The position numbers were made by a program, and so were the translations under genes. From Desulfolithobacter dissulfuricans (GTDB lineage: Bacteria > Desulfobacterota > Desulfobulbia > Desulfobulbales > Desulfobulbaceae): 64,000 nt of DNA. This document shows, one piece after another, positions 48,810 through 57,839 of the stretch; positions within the stretch are counted from its first letter, which is position 1; the number at the start of each line of letters is the position of its first letter. Where the stretch lies: the NCBI RefSeq assembly GCF_025998535.1, contig NZ_AP024233.1, forward strand, positions 2,426,001 to 2,490,000, read 5' to 3'. Under the pieces are notes generated by a model. That model saw nothing but the letters and a program-made list of their open reading frames with translations, searched no databases and was not told the origin of the DNA.

Positions 48810-49919
48810 ATGCAACCCCAGTTTCGTCTCAGTTCCTATGATTACGACCTGCCGCCCGAGCGTATAGCCCAGCATCCGGCCGCCCGGCGGGATCAGTCCC
48901 GGCTCCTTGTCCTGCACTGCCCGGACGGCAGGACAGAACACACCCGGTTTGAAGCCATCGGCAGCTACCTGCGGCCGGGCGACCTGCTGGTGGTCAACAA
49001 TACAAAAGTCTTCCCTGCCCGACTCCTGGGACACAAGGAAACCGGCGGCAAGGTGGAAATGCTCCTGCTCCATTATCCGCGCTTTCCGGATTGCGATACG
49101 TCAGCGCAGTCGATCACCATCGAAGCCGAGGCCATGGCTCTGGTCAAGAGCTCGCGGCGTCCCCGGCCGGACACTCTTCTTATCTTTGGCGACCAGCTCC
49201 AGGCCAGGGTTCTCTCCCTGCACGACAACGGCAAGGTCAAGGTCAGCCTCCGCCTTCACCTTGAGGCAGGGCAGGATCCGGAGGAGGTGCTGGCCTCCTG
49301 CGGTCAGATACCGCTGCCACCCTATATCCACCGTCCAAAAGGCACCACCCCTGAAGACACCCACCGCTACCAGACCAGGTATGCCGAACGCACCGGCTCG
49401 GTGGCCGCGCCCACGGCCGGGCTGCACTTCAGCGACAGGCTTTTAAAGGAGCTCCTGGCGGCAGGGGTCTCCATGGCCACGGTCACTCTCCATGTGGGAT
49501 ACGGCACCTTTGCGCCAGTACGAAGTGAGGACATCCGTGAACACCAGATCCATGCCGAATACGTGGAGGTCTCCGCTGACACCGCGGCGGCGGTGAACCG
49601 GACCAGGGATGAGGGCGGAAGGATATGGGCCGTGGGAACGACCAGTGTGCGGACCCTGGAATTTGCCGCCGCAGCCAGCGGCCGGGTCGAGCCCATCCAG
49701 GGGTTGTGCCAGCTATATATCTATCCCGGCTTCCGATTCCAGGTGGTGGACAACCTGGTCACCAATTTTCACCTGCCCCGCTCGTCGCTCCTTTTCCTGG
49801 TGGCTGCCCTGGCCGGACGGGAACAGATACTTGAGGCCTACAACGAAGCGGTGGAAAAGGAGTATCGCTTTTTCAGCTACGGCGATGCCATGGCCATCAT
49901 AACCAGAGCTTTGCCCTGA
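48810..49919 (+). CDS. queA: S-adenosylmethionine:tRNA ribosyltransferase-isomerase QueA
   Basis: Transfers the ribosyl part of SAM to preQ1-modified tRNA, making epoxyqueuosine at wobble position 34. 369 residues. Characteristic blocks are YDLPPERIAQHPAARRDQSR (given here as DLPPERIAQHP), VVNNTKVFPARL, PTAGLHFS, VTLHVGYGTFAPV, WAVGTTSVRTLE and NFHLPRSSLLFLV. FolE2 at 24.5 kb makes the shared precursor. Three group II introns follow 159 bases downstream in the opposite orientation. Confidence 0.95.
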   Translation: MQPQFRLSSYDYDLPPERIAQHPAARRDQSRLLVLHCPDGRTEHTRFEAIGSYLRPGDLLVVNNTKVFPARLLGHKETGGKVEMLLLHYPRFPDCDTSAQSITIEAEAMALVKSSRRPRPDTLLIFGDQLQARVLSLHDNGKVKVSLRLHLEAGQDPEEVLASCGQIPLPPYIHRPKGTTPEDTHRYQTRYAERTGSVAAPTAGLHFSDRLLKELLAAGVSMATVTLHVGYGTFAPVRSEDIREHQIHAEYVEVSADTAAAVNRTRDEGGRIWAVGTTSVRTLEFAAAASGRVEPIQGLCQLYIYPGFRFQVVDNLVTNFHLPRSSLLFLVAALAGREQILEAYNEAVEKEYRFFSYGDAMAIITRALP

Positions 49920-50078
49920 GGATCCCACCGGAATTTCTGACGAAAACAAACCAGCATAGCTGGACAAAACCTGCCACCCACAACGAAGCATGAAAGTTGG
50001 TCACTCGGAGTCCCGCATGGCTCGCTTACCGGGCATGGGTGGATTCGAACTCTGCCGGAGACTCTTTCATATAAAGAA

Positions 50079-52169
50079 ATCGAGTAGGGTGAGGCAAGTT
50101 AATTACGCTTGCCTCATCCCTCTCACAGAACCGTACGTACGGGTCTCGTATACGGCTCCTGTTTATTTTCCTTCATATTGAAACAGAGATTCCAGTAGAT
50201 ACAGCACCAAGATCAAAGAGACCCAAGCCCCGGTGTAAATATCCGTTGGGCAGGGCATAATGGCTCAAAGGACTTGCCGCATTGGCCCAGGAGTTCATTT
50301 TGATCGCATCAAACTTCCCCCTGTATCCAAGCTGCCTCAGCCTGCGGTGAAGCCGATTGGGCTTCTTCCACAATTTCAGCTGGATGGCTCGCAGTCTTCT
50401 CCGAATCCATCTCATCAGCCTTGAAAATTCTCCTGTGCAGTTCGCTATCCGGAAGTAGTTGGCAAATCCCCTCAAGAGCGGATTGAGATCTGCAATCACT
50501 TTCTCAAGATTCACCGGGGAATTACGCCGGGTCATTGCCTTGACCTTTGCCTTGAAAGACTTAATCTTGCCTCGCTGGATTTGCGTATACTGAGAGCATA
50601 CGGATACTCCCAGAAAGTTTACGCCCCGACTGCTGTGGCAGATATGGGTCTTTTCACGGTTGACAGTCAGCAGCAATTCTCCTTCAAGATAGTGCCGTGC
50701 CTGCTCAAGAGCATTCTCGGCCGCTTTCTTTGATTGGCACAGAATCAGGATATCGTCCGCATAGCGGACTATTCGGTGGCCACGATTCTTCATGAATTGA
50801 TCAAAAGAATCGAGATACACATTGGCTATCAGAGGGCTGATCACGCCGCCCTGTGGACTGCCGATCTCGCTAGCCGTAAATCCCGAATCCGTCATTACAC
50901 CGCTCTTCAGAAACTTCTCCAGGAGACCGAGGATACTCCCGTCCCTGATCCGGCGACGAAAGGCGCTGAGGATGAGATCATGGTCCAAGGTGTCAAAGCA
51001 TTTGGACAGATCCATATCAACTACCCACTTTCGATCGTAGTCACGGATAAACATCGTCGCCTTGGATATCGCCTGATGACAACTGCGGCCTGGGCGATAG
51101 CCATAGCTCGACGGGTGGAAATCCCGATCGAATATCGGCTGGAGAATGTCGAGCAGTGCCTGCTGCACTACACGGTCACGGACTGCTGGAATACCGAGCA
51201 ACCGAACTCCTCCGGTTGGCTTGGGTATCTCTACCCGGCGCACGGCCAGTGGCTGGTAACTCTTTTCCCACAGTTCCTTCAGGAGACAGTCGATGTTGGC
51301 TTCGGCTGATGCGGCAAAGTCCTTGATGGACTGGCCGTCTATTCCGGCAGCTCCCTTCGCAGACCTCACCTTCCCAAACGCCTTGTGCAGAGCGTCCCTG
51401 CTCAGCATCCGGTCATACAGACTGTACCAAACGTCAACCATGCTCCTGTCCTGCGTCCCCATCCCTCCACTTCTGCCTGGAATCCCCGGGTCTTCACCCA
51501 AATGAGAGCGCCTTCTATCCCAATGGGCAATGTACGCTCAACTGTTCAGGTTACTCCGATGAACGGCCAAAATCAGCAGACGGCCTCTCACAGCATACCG
51601 CCGAAAATGTGCCCCGCCCCGTCGGGCAGCTTGTGTTCTGACTCCAGACCTCCATGATCTTCAGGGAACCTTCAAATAAACTTCATCCCTTCGCAACTGA
51701 TACCGCTTTTGGCAAATACCAGCCCCTGTCAAACAACGCTGACAGGTCATCCCGGTTTTATCCTCCACGCTGTTACCAGGCTTCTCCGGCCGGGATTTCA
51801 TCACTACTACGGAATCATCTGCCACCTCCCACCGCTTCGGTAGGCCTTGGATCTCTCCTTGAACCTTCCTTAACTCTCGTACTGCAAGTACGCTAGGAGG
51901 CTTCCCCGGTTAAGGCGAACTCCCGGTGAGCAATCCCATCCTCAATCACGCCAAAGGTCTGACCAGGTATCGGGCTTCACGCTATTGTGCACGCTTACCC
52001 ACCTATGACGCCGAATCAGGTTCACTTACGCTATGTACCGCTCACTTCCTATCGCTTCCTTCAGACCCTGCCGTTGCCAGCAACGCCCTTGCGATTCGGA
52101 TTGTCTTCCCCCTGGTCGGGGTGACGCCTGCGTTCCGCAGGCTGGGTTTGCCCGCCATGCCGGGCAAAC
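50079..52169 (-). mobile_element. Group II intron, copy B (2,091 bp; last of the tandem triplet)
   Basis: Starts GTTTGCCCGGCATGG at 52169 (abutting copy C without a single spacer base) and ends CCCTACTCGAT at 50079, followed by the true 3' exon TTCTTTATATG. Contains the structured 5' region (51442-52169), the reverse-transcriptase gene, domain V (50128-50158) and domain VI. Encoded protein identical to that of copy C. Confidence 0.92.
50173..51441 (-). CDS. ltrA: Group II intron reverse transcriptase/maturase (copy B)
   Basis: 422 residues from the ATG at 51441, which follows GGACAGGAGC exactly as in copy A; the frame is open 20 codons further upstream (to 51501), with an alternative ATG right behind GGAGGG. 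Complete reverse-transcriptase domain with YADD, SPQGGVISPL and a maturase domain; no endonuclease domain. Clearly diverged from copy A (for example SRDALHKAF in place of SRENLVKAF) but otherwise alignable end to end. Confidence 0.93.
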   Translation of the reverse strand: MVDVWYSLYDRMLSRDALHKAFGKVRSAKGAAGIDGQSIKDFAASAEANIDCLLKELWEKSYQPLAVRRVEIPKPTGGVRLLGIPAVRDRVVQQALLDILQPIFDRDFHPSSYGYRPGRSCHQAISKATMFIRDYDRKWVVDMDLSKCFDTLDHDLILSAFRRRIRDGSILGLLEKFLKSGVMTDSGFTASEIGSPQGGVISPLIANVYLDSFDQFMKNRGHRIVRYADDILILCQSKKAAENALEQARHYLEGELLLTVNREKTHICHSSRGVNFLGVSVCSQYTQIQRGKIKSFKAKVKAMTRRNSPVNLEKVIADLNPLLRGFANYFRIANCTGEFSRLMRWIRRRLRAIQLKLWKKPNRLHRRLRQLGYRGKFDAIKMNSWANAASPLSHYALPNGYLHRGLGLFDLGAVSTGISVSI

Positions 52170-54260
52170 ATCGAGTAGGGTGAGGCAAGTTAATTACGCT
52201 TGCCTCATCCCTCTCACAGAACCGTACGTACGGGTCTCGTATACGGCTCCTGTTTATTTTCCTTCATATTGAAACAGAGATTCCAGTAGATACAGCACCA
52301 AGATCAAAGAGACCCAAGCCCCGGTGTAAATATCCGTTGGGCAGGGCATAATGGCTCAAAGGACTTGCCGCATTGGCCCAGGAGTTCATTTTGATCGCAT
52401 CAAACTTCCCCCTGTATCCAAGCTGCCTCAGCCTGCGGTGAAGCCGATTGGGCTTCTTCCACAATTTCAGCTGGATGGCTCGCAGTCTTCTCCGAATCCA
52501 TCTCATCAGCCTTGAAAATTCTCCTGTGCAGTTCGCTATCCGGAAGTAGTTGGCAAATCCCCTCAAGAGCGGATTGAGATCTGCAATCACTTTCTCAAGA
52601 TTCACCGGGGAATTACGCCGGGTCATTGCCTTGACCTTTGCCTTGAAAGACTTAATCTTGCCTCGCTGGATTTGCGTATACTGAGAGCATACGGATACTC
52701 CCAGAAAGTTTACGCCCCGACTGCTGTGGCAGATATGGGTCTTTTCACGGTTGACAGTCAGCAGCAATTCTCCTTCAAGATAGTGCCGTGCCTGCTCAAG
52801 AGCATTCTCGGCCGCTTTCTTTGATTGGCACAGAATCAGGATATCGTCCGCATAGCGGACTATTCGGTGGCCACGATTCTTCATGAATTGATCAAAAGAA
52901 TCGAGATACACATTGGCTATCAGAGGGCTGATCACGCCGCCCTGTGGACTGCCGATCTCGCTAGCCGTAAATCCCGAATCCGTCATTACACCGCTCTTCA
53001 GAAACTTCTCCAGGAGACCGAGGATACTCCCGTCCCTGATCCGGCGACGAAAGGCGCTGAGGATGAGATCATGGTCCAAGGTGTCAAAGCATTTGGACAG
53101 ATCCATATCAACTACCCACTTTCGATCGTAGTCACGGATAAACATCGTCGCCTTGGATATCGCCTGATGACAACTGCGGCCTGGGCGATAGCCATAGCTC
53201 GACGGGTGGAAATCCCGATCGAATATCGGCTGGAGAATGTCGAGCAGTGCCTGCTGCACTACACGGTCACGGACTGCTGGAATACCGAGCAACCGAACTC
53301 CTCCGGTTGGCTTGGGTATCTCTACCCGGCGCACGGCCAGTGGCTGGTAACTCTTTTCCCACAGTTCCTTCAGGAGACAGTCGATGTTGGCTTCGGCTGA
53401 TGCGGCAAAGTCCTTGATGGACTGGCCGTCTATTCCGGCAGCTCCCTTCGCAGACCTCACCTTCCCAAACGCCTTGTGCAGAGCGTCCCTGCTCAGCATC
53501 CGGTCATACAGACTGTACCAAACGTCAACCATGCTCCTGTCCTGCGTCCCCATCCCTCCACTTCTGCCTGGAATCCCCGGGTCTTCACCCAAATGAGAGC
53601 GCCTTCTATCCCAATGGGCAATGTACGCTCAACTGTTCAGGTTACTCCGATGAACGGCCAAAATCAGCAGACGGCCTCTCACAGCATACCGCCGAAAATG
53701 TGCCCCGCCCCGTCGGGCAGCTTGTGTTCTGACTCCAGACCTCCATGATCTTCAGGGAACCTTCAAATAAACTTCATCCCTTCGCAACTGATACCGCTTT
53801 TGGCAAATACCAGCCCCTGTCAAACAACGCTGACAGGTCATCCCGGTTTTATCCTCCACGCTGTTACCAGGCTTCTCCGGCCGGGATTTCATCACTACTA
53901 CGGAATCATCTGCCACCTCCCACCGCTTCGGTAGGCCTTGGATCTCTCCTTGAACCTTCCTTAACTCTCGTACTGCAAGTACGCTAGGAGGCTTCCCCGG
54001 TTAAGGCGAACTCCCGGTGAGCAATCCCATCCTCAATCACGCCAAAGGTCTGACCAGGTATCGGGCTTCACGCTATTGTGCACGCTTACCCACCTATGAC
54101 GCCGAATCAGGTTCACTTACGCTATGTACCGCTCACTTCCTATCGCTTCCTTCAGACCCTGCCGTTGCCAGCAACGCCCTTGCGATTCGGATTGTCTTCC
54201 CCCTGGTCGGGGTGACGCCTGCGTTCCGCAGGCTGGGTTTGCCCGCCATGCCGGGCAAAC
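52170..54260 (-). mobile_element. Group II intron, copy C (2,091 bp; middle of the triplet)
   Basis: Same sequence as B as far as I can compare. Both ends join directly to other intron copies, so it has no exon of its own: its 5' base follows the GAT end of copy D, and its GAT end is followed by the GTTTG start of copy B. Confidence 0.92.
52264..53532 (-). CDS. ltrA: Group II intron reverse transcriptase/maturase (copy C)
   Basis: 422 residues, identical in translation to copy B, including the YADD catalytic motif and Gln101 in LDILQPIF. All remarks on start site and domains for copy B apply. Confidence 0.93.
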   Translation of the reverse strand: MVDVWYSLYDRMLSRDALHKAFGKVRSAKGAAGIDGQSIKDFAASAEANIDCLLKELWEKSYQPLAVRRVEIPKPTGGVRLLGIPAVRDRVVQQALLDILQPIFDRDFHPSSYGYRPGRSCHQAISKATMFIRDYDRKWVVDMDLSKCFDTLDHDLILSAFRRRIRDGSILGLLEKFLKSGVMTDSGFTASEIGSPQGGVISPLIANVYLDSFDQFMKNRGHRIVRYADDILILCQSKKAAENALEQARHYLEGELLLTVNREKTHICHSSRGVNFLGVSVCSQYTQIQRGKIKSFKAKVKAMTRRNSPVNLEKVIADLNPLLRGFANYFRIANCTGEFSRLMRWIRRRLRAIQLKLWKKPNRLHRRLRQLGYRGKFDAIKMNSWANAASPLSHYALPNGYLHRGLGLFDLGAVSTGISVSI

Positions 54261-56351
54261 ATCGAGTAGGGTGAGGCAAGTTAATTACGCTTGCCTCATC
54301 CCTCTCACAGAACCGTACGTACGGGTCTCGTATACGGCTCCTGTTTATTTTCCTTCATATTGAAACAGAGATTCCAGTAGATACAGCACCAAGATCAAAG
54401 AGACCCAAGCCCCGGTGTAAATATCCGTTGGGCAGGGCATAATGGCTCAAAGGACTTGCCGCATTGGCCCAGGAGTTCATTTTGATCGCATCAAACTTCC
54501 CCCTGTATCCAAGCTGCCTCAGCCTGCGGTGAAGCCGATTGGGCTTCTTCCACAATTTCAGCTGGATGGCTCGCAGTCTTCTCCGAATCCATCTCATCAG
54601 CCTTGAAAATTCTCCTGTGCAGTTCGCTATCCGGAAGTAGTTGGCAAATCCCCTCAAGAGCGGATTGAGATCTGCAATCACTTTCTCAAGATTCACCGGG
54701 GAATTACGCCGGGTCATTGCCTTGACCTTTGCCTTGAAAGACTTAATCTTGCCTCGCTGGATTTGCGTATACTGAGAGCATACGGATACTCCCAGAAAGT
54801 TTACGCCCCGACTGCTGTGGCAGATATGGGTCTTTTCACGGTTGACAGTCAGCAGCAATTCTCCTTCAAGATAGTGCCGTGCCTGCTCAAGAGCATTCTC
54901 GGCCGCTTTCTTTGATTGGCACAGAATCAGGATATCGTCCGCATAGCGGACTATTCGGTGGCCACGATTCTTCATGAATTGATCAAAAGAATCGAGATAC
55001 ACATTGGCTATCAGAGGGCTGATCACGCCGCCCTGTGGACTGCCGATCTCGCTAGCCGTAAATCCCGAATCCGTCATTACACCGCTCTTCAGAAACTTCT
55101 CCAGGAGACCGAGGATACTCCCGTCCCTGATCCGGCGACGAAAGGCGCTGAGGATGAGATCATGGTCCAAGGTGTCAAAGCATTTGGACAGATCCATATC
55201 AACTACCCACTTTCGATCGTAGTCACGGATAAACATCGTCGCCTTGGATATCGCCTGATGACAACTGCGGCCTGGGCGATAGCCATAGCTCGACGGGTGG
55301 AAATCCCGATCGAATATCGGCAGGAGAATGTCGAGCAGTGCCTGCTGCACTACACGGTCACGGACTGCTGGAATACCGAGCAACCGAACTCCTCCGGTTG
55401 GCTTGGGTATCTCTACCCGGCGCACGGCCAGTGGCTGGTAACTCTTTTCCCACAGTTCCTTCAGGAGACAGTCGATGTTGGCTTCGGCTGATGCGGCAAA
55501 GTCCTTGATGGACTGGCCGTCTATTCCGGCAGCTCCCTTCGCAGACCTCACCTTCCCAAACGCCTTGTGCAGAGCGTCCCTGCTCAGCATCCGGTCATAC
55601 AGACTGTACCAAACGTCAACCATGCTCCTGTCCTGCGTCCCCATCCCTCCACTTCTGCCTGGAATCCCCGGGTCTTCACCCAAATGAGAGCGCCTTCTAT
55701 CCCAATGGGCAATGTACGCTCAACTGTTCAGGTTACTCCGATGAACGGCCAAAATCAGCAGACGGCCTCTCACAGCATACCGCCGAAAATGTGCCCCGCC
55801 CCGTCGGGCAGCTTGTGTTCTGACTCCAGACCTCCATGATCTTCAGGGAACCTTCAAATAAACTTCATCCCTTCGCAACTGATACCGCTTTTGGCAAATA
55901 CCAGCCCCTGTCAAACAACGCTGACAGGTCATCCCGGTTTTATCCTCCACGCTGTTACCAGGCTTCTCCGGCCGGGATTTCATCACTACTACGGAATCAT
56001 CTGCCACCTCCCACCGCTTCGGTAGGCCTTGGATCTCTCCTTGAACCTTCCTTAACTCTCGTACTGCAAGTACGCTAGGAGGCTTCCCCGGTTAAGGCGA
56101 ACTCCCGGTGAGCAATCCCATCCTCAATCACGCCAAAGGTCTGACCAGGTATCGGGCTTCACGCTATTGTGCACGCTTACCCACCTATGACGCCGAATCA
56201 GGTTCACTTACGCTATGTACCGCTCACTTCCTATCGCTTCCTTCAGACCCTGCCGTTGCCAGCAACGCCCTTGCGATTCGGATTGTCTTCCCCCTGGTCG
56301 GGGTGACGCCTGCGTTCCGCAGGCTGGGTTTGCCCGCCATGCCGGGCAAAC
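54261..56351 (-). mobile_element. Group II intron, copy D (2,091 bp; first of the triplet)
   Basis: Its 5' base (56351) follows ...GGTTTTTTTTGT, the T-tract of the fmdB terminator, the expected class C target. Its 3' end at 54261 runs straight into copy C. Differs from B and C by an A instead of T at 55322. Confidence 0.92.
54355..55623 (-). CDS. ltrA: Group II intron reverse transcriptase/maturase (copy D)
   Basis: 422 residues identical to copies B and C except residue 101, Leu instead of Gln (LDILLPIF), caused by the base at 55322. Copy A also has Gln here, so D carries the derived state. The residue lies in the finger region, not in the catalytic YADD, so activity need not be lost. Confidence 0.93.
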   Translation of the reverse strand: MVDVWYSLYDRMLSRDALHKAFGKVRSAKGAAGIDGQSIKDFAASAEANIDCLLKELWEKSYQPLAVRRVEIPKPTGGVRLLGIPAVRDRVVQQALLDILLPIFDRDFHPSSYGYRPGRSCHQAISKATMFIRDYDRKWVVDMDLSKCFDTLDHDLILSAFRRRIRDGSILGLLEKFLKSGVMTDSGFTASEIGSPQGGVISPLIANVYLDSFDQFMKNRGHRIVRYADDILILCQSKKAAENALEQARHYLEGELLLTVNREKTHICHSSRGVNFLGVSVCSQYTQIQRGKIKSFKAKVKAMTRRNSPVNLEKVIADLNPLLRGFANYFRIANCTGEFSRLMRWIRRRLRAIQLKLWKKPNRLHRRLRQLGYRGKFDAIKMNSWANAASPLSHYALPNGYLHRGLGLFDLGAVSTGISVSI

Positions 56352-56353
56352 AC

Positions 56354-56381
56354 AAAAAAAACCTGGCCAAAGCCAGGTTTT
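56354..56381 (-). terminator. Terminator of fmdB and insertion target of the intron triplet
   Basis: AAAACCTGGC and GCCAGGTTTT (56358-56367 and 56372-56381) form a perfect 10-bp stem with a 4-base loop; on the minus strand eight T residues follow, then GT and the first intron base. Confidence 0.9.
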
Positions 56382-56400
56382 GAAAAGAGCAGAGCCTTTA

Positions 56401-56568
56401 ACAGGCCGTTGAAAAACTACTGCGCCGGGTGATACTGCGTCAAAATTCGGTTCAGGTAAGCGAGCCTGCGAGACTCTGAAATGCTCATGTACTTCTATAT
56501 GTACACTGCGCTTTCCCGCCTCAATTTCCTTGGCTCATCTTTACTCGCTACGTTTTTCAACAGCCTGT
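56401..56568. repeat. Second MITE-like family, copy 2
   Basis: Starts ACAGGCCGTTGAAAAAC and ends ACGTTTTTCAACAGCCTGT: inverted terminal repeats of about 18 bp. The right-hand block ACTCGCTACGTTTTT is shared with the copy at 23181-23374. No open frame of interest inside. It lies in the 3' untranslated region of fmdB, before its terminator. Confidence 0.7.
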
Positions 56569-56580
56569 CAAGGAGCGAGG

Positions 56581-56880
56581 TCAGGCGGAGGCGGCTGACG
56601 CAGGGCAGTTCTTGCAGCCCCCGCCGCCCTCCTTGCCGCAGGCCGGGGCAGAGCTCTCCTTTTTCTCGGATGAACCGCCGTTTCTGCCGTTACCATTGGA
56701 AGGACCGGCATAGCCGTCCTTGTACCAGCCACCGCCCTTGAGATGGAATGCGCTCATGGAGACCAGTTTCTTGACGCTGCCGCCGCAGTCCGGACACTCG
56801 GAAAGCGGATCGTCACTGATGCGCTGCTGGACCTCGAACACCTTGTCGCAGGCAGAACATTCATACTCATAGATAGGCAT
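56581..56880 (-). CDS. FmdB/regulatory-type zinc ribbon protein
   Basis: 99 residues starting MPIYEYECSACDKVFEV, the FmdB-family zinc ribbon with two CxxC pairs (CSAC at 8-11 and CPDCGG near 34). The tail has GGGWYKDGYAG, common to the family, followed by a low-complexity Gly/Ser stretch and a Cys-rich end (CGKEGGGGCKNC) that could bind another metal ion. The function of the family is unknown beyond one report of formamidase-operon regulation. GAGAGGTG precedes the ATG. Confidence 0.88.
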   Translation of the reverse strand: MPIYEYECSACDKVFEVQQRISDDPLSECPDCGGSVKKLVSMSAFHLKGGGWYKDGYAGPSNGNGRNGGSSEKKESSAPACGKEGGGGCKNCPASAASA

Positions 56881-57261
56881 TGGAAACACCTCTCAATAAT
56901 AATATTTTCAATAGGATACAGCCTAGCAACCTGTTTCTCCCCAGATACTGACAAGTACCATAATCCTGCCTCATCCCCCTGTCAACCCCTGCCCCTGTTC
57001 CCTTGCAGCTCCAGTGGTGCGCCAGCCTCCCGAACCGGTCTCCACCGGCCCGCGCCGATGCCGTGCTTTTCACCACAGTGAATTTCATCTAATAATTCAG
57101 CGAGATGCGCCGCAGCCCCTATAAAACATCACTGTATTGCATAATTATCTCTTTTTCTCTAATAAAATGTTTGCATTGCCTGAATTTTTACTATATTATC
57201 CCGCAGACGTTTGCAGAGGATGCGTCAGCACCTCAGATATTTACTAAGAGAGGATAAGCAA
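56881..57261. other. Divergent intergenic region fmdB / mucR
   Basis: Holds the mucR promoter candidate near its right end. The pyrimidine-rich stretch 56960-57070 has no gene that I can support, and the rest is A/T-rich without ribosome-binding sites. Confidence 0.4.
57171..57199 (+). promoter_or_regulatory. Candidate mucR promoter
   Basis: TTGCAT (57171-57176) and TATTAT (57194-57199) with a 17-base spacer, 63 bases before the mucR ATG, in A/T-rich DNA. MucR proteins often bind A/T-rich sites in their own promoters, so autoregulation is possible. Confidence 0.5.
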
Positions 57262-57696
57262 ATGACTAAAACACTTGTGGAAATGACTGCTGAAATTATT
57301 CAGTCTCAAATCAGCACCCGGGAGATGAGCACCGACGAAATCAAGGTGGCTCTGAACGAAACCTTCCAGACTTTGAAGGGGTTACAGGAGGCGGAGATCT
57401 CCGGCCAGGACGCAGGCGACGACGAAAACAAGCCGGTCATGGATCCGCGGAAATCTATCCAGCGCAACAAGATTGTCTGCCTTGAGTGCGGCCAGGAGTT
57501 CAAAATGCTTTCGCCAAAGCATCTCAAATCCCATGGTCTCACCTCCAAGGAGTACAGGAAAAAATATGGATTTTCCGCCCGCCAGCCCCTCTGCGCGAAA
57601 TCCCTTTCCGAGCGGCGTTCCAAATCAGGTAAAGAACGCGGCCTGCCGGAGAACTTGAGAAAGGCGATAGCTGCCCGGACTAAAAAGAAAAAATAA
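57262..57696 (+). CDS. MucR/Ros family zinc-finger transcriptional regulator
   Basis: 144 residues. The zinc finger is CLECGQEFKMLSPKHLKSH (about 73-91), followed by GLTSKEYRKKYGF, the MucR/Ros signature. The N-terminal helix region (MTAEIIQSQISTREM) is the oligomerisation part seen in MucR. These are H-NS-like regulators that often control exopolysaccharide and motility genes. The ATG at 57262 has AGAGGA seven bases upstream; an upstream in-frame start at 57211 is not supported by the family. Followed by a strong terminator, so monocistronic. Confidence 0.92.
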   Translation: MTKTLVEMTAEIIQSQISTREMSTDEIKVALNETFQTLKGLQEAEISGQDAGDDENKPVMDPRKSIQRNKIVCLECGQEFKMLSPKHLKSHGLTSKEYRKKYGFSARQPLCAKSLSERRSKSGKERGLPENLRKAIAARTKKKK

Positions 57697-57722
57697 AGAA
57701 GTTCTCCAGTAATACCGTCTTG

Positions 57723-57759
57723 ACGTAAAAAGGTCAGACCTGCTCTGACCTTTTTACGT
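57723..57759 (+). terminator. Terminator of mucR
   Basis: A perfect 16-bp stem (57723-57738 with 57744-57759) around CCTGC. The T5 run lies inside the right arm, paired with A5 in the left arm, so the hairpin is symmetrical and may work both ways. Confidence 0.8.
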
Positions 57760-57839
57760 TACTGTATCAACCCCCATTGTTCTGTCACATAACAGGTACG
57801 CACCTGTTTATCGGGACAGAATTCCAGCATCTTTCCCCC

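Noticed and set aside
50041-50068. tRNA-like T-arm (GAGTTCGAATCC on the minus strand)
   Set aside because: The flanking bases do not form a T-stem, and no acceptor, D or anticodon arm can be drawn; a chance match inside a hairpin.
50734-51309. 191-codon frame antisense to the intron reverse transcriptase, repeated in copies C and D
   Set aside because: Repetition follows from the intron duplication, not from selection; it is the mirror of the RT domain.
50079-56351. Tandem repeat read as a CRISPR-like or satellite array
   Set aside because: The unit is 2,091 bp, with a reverse transcriptase and domain V, so it is an intron array.
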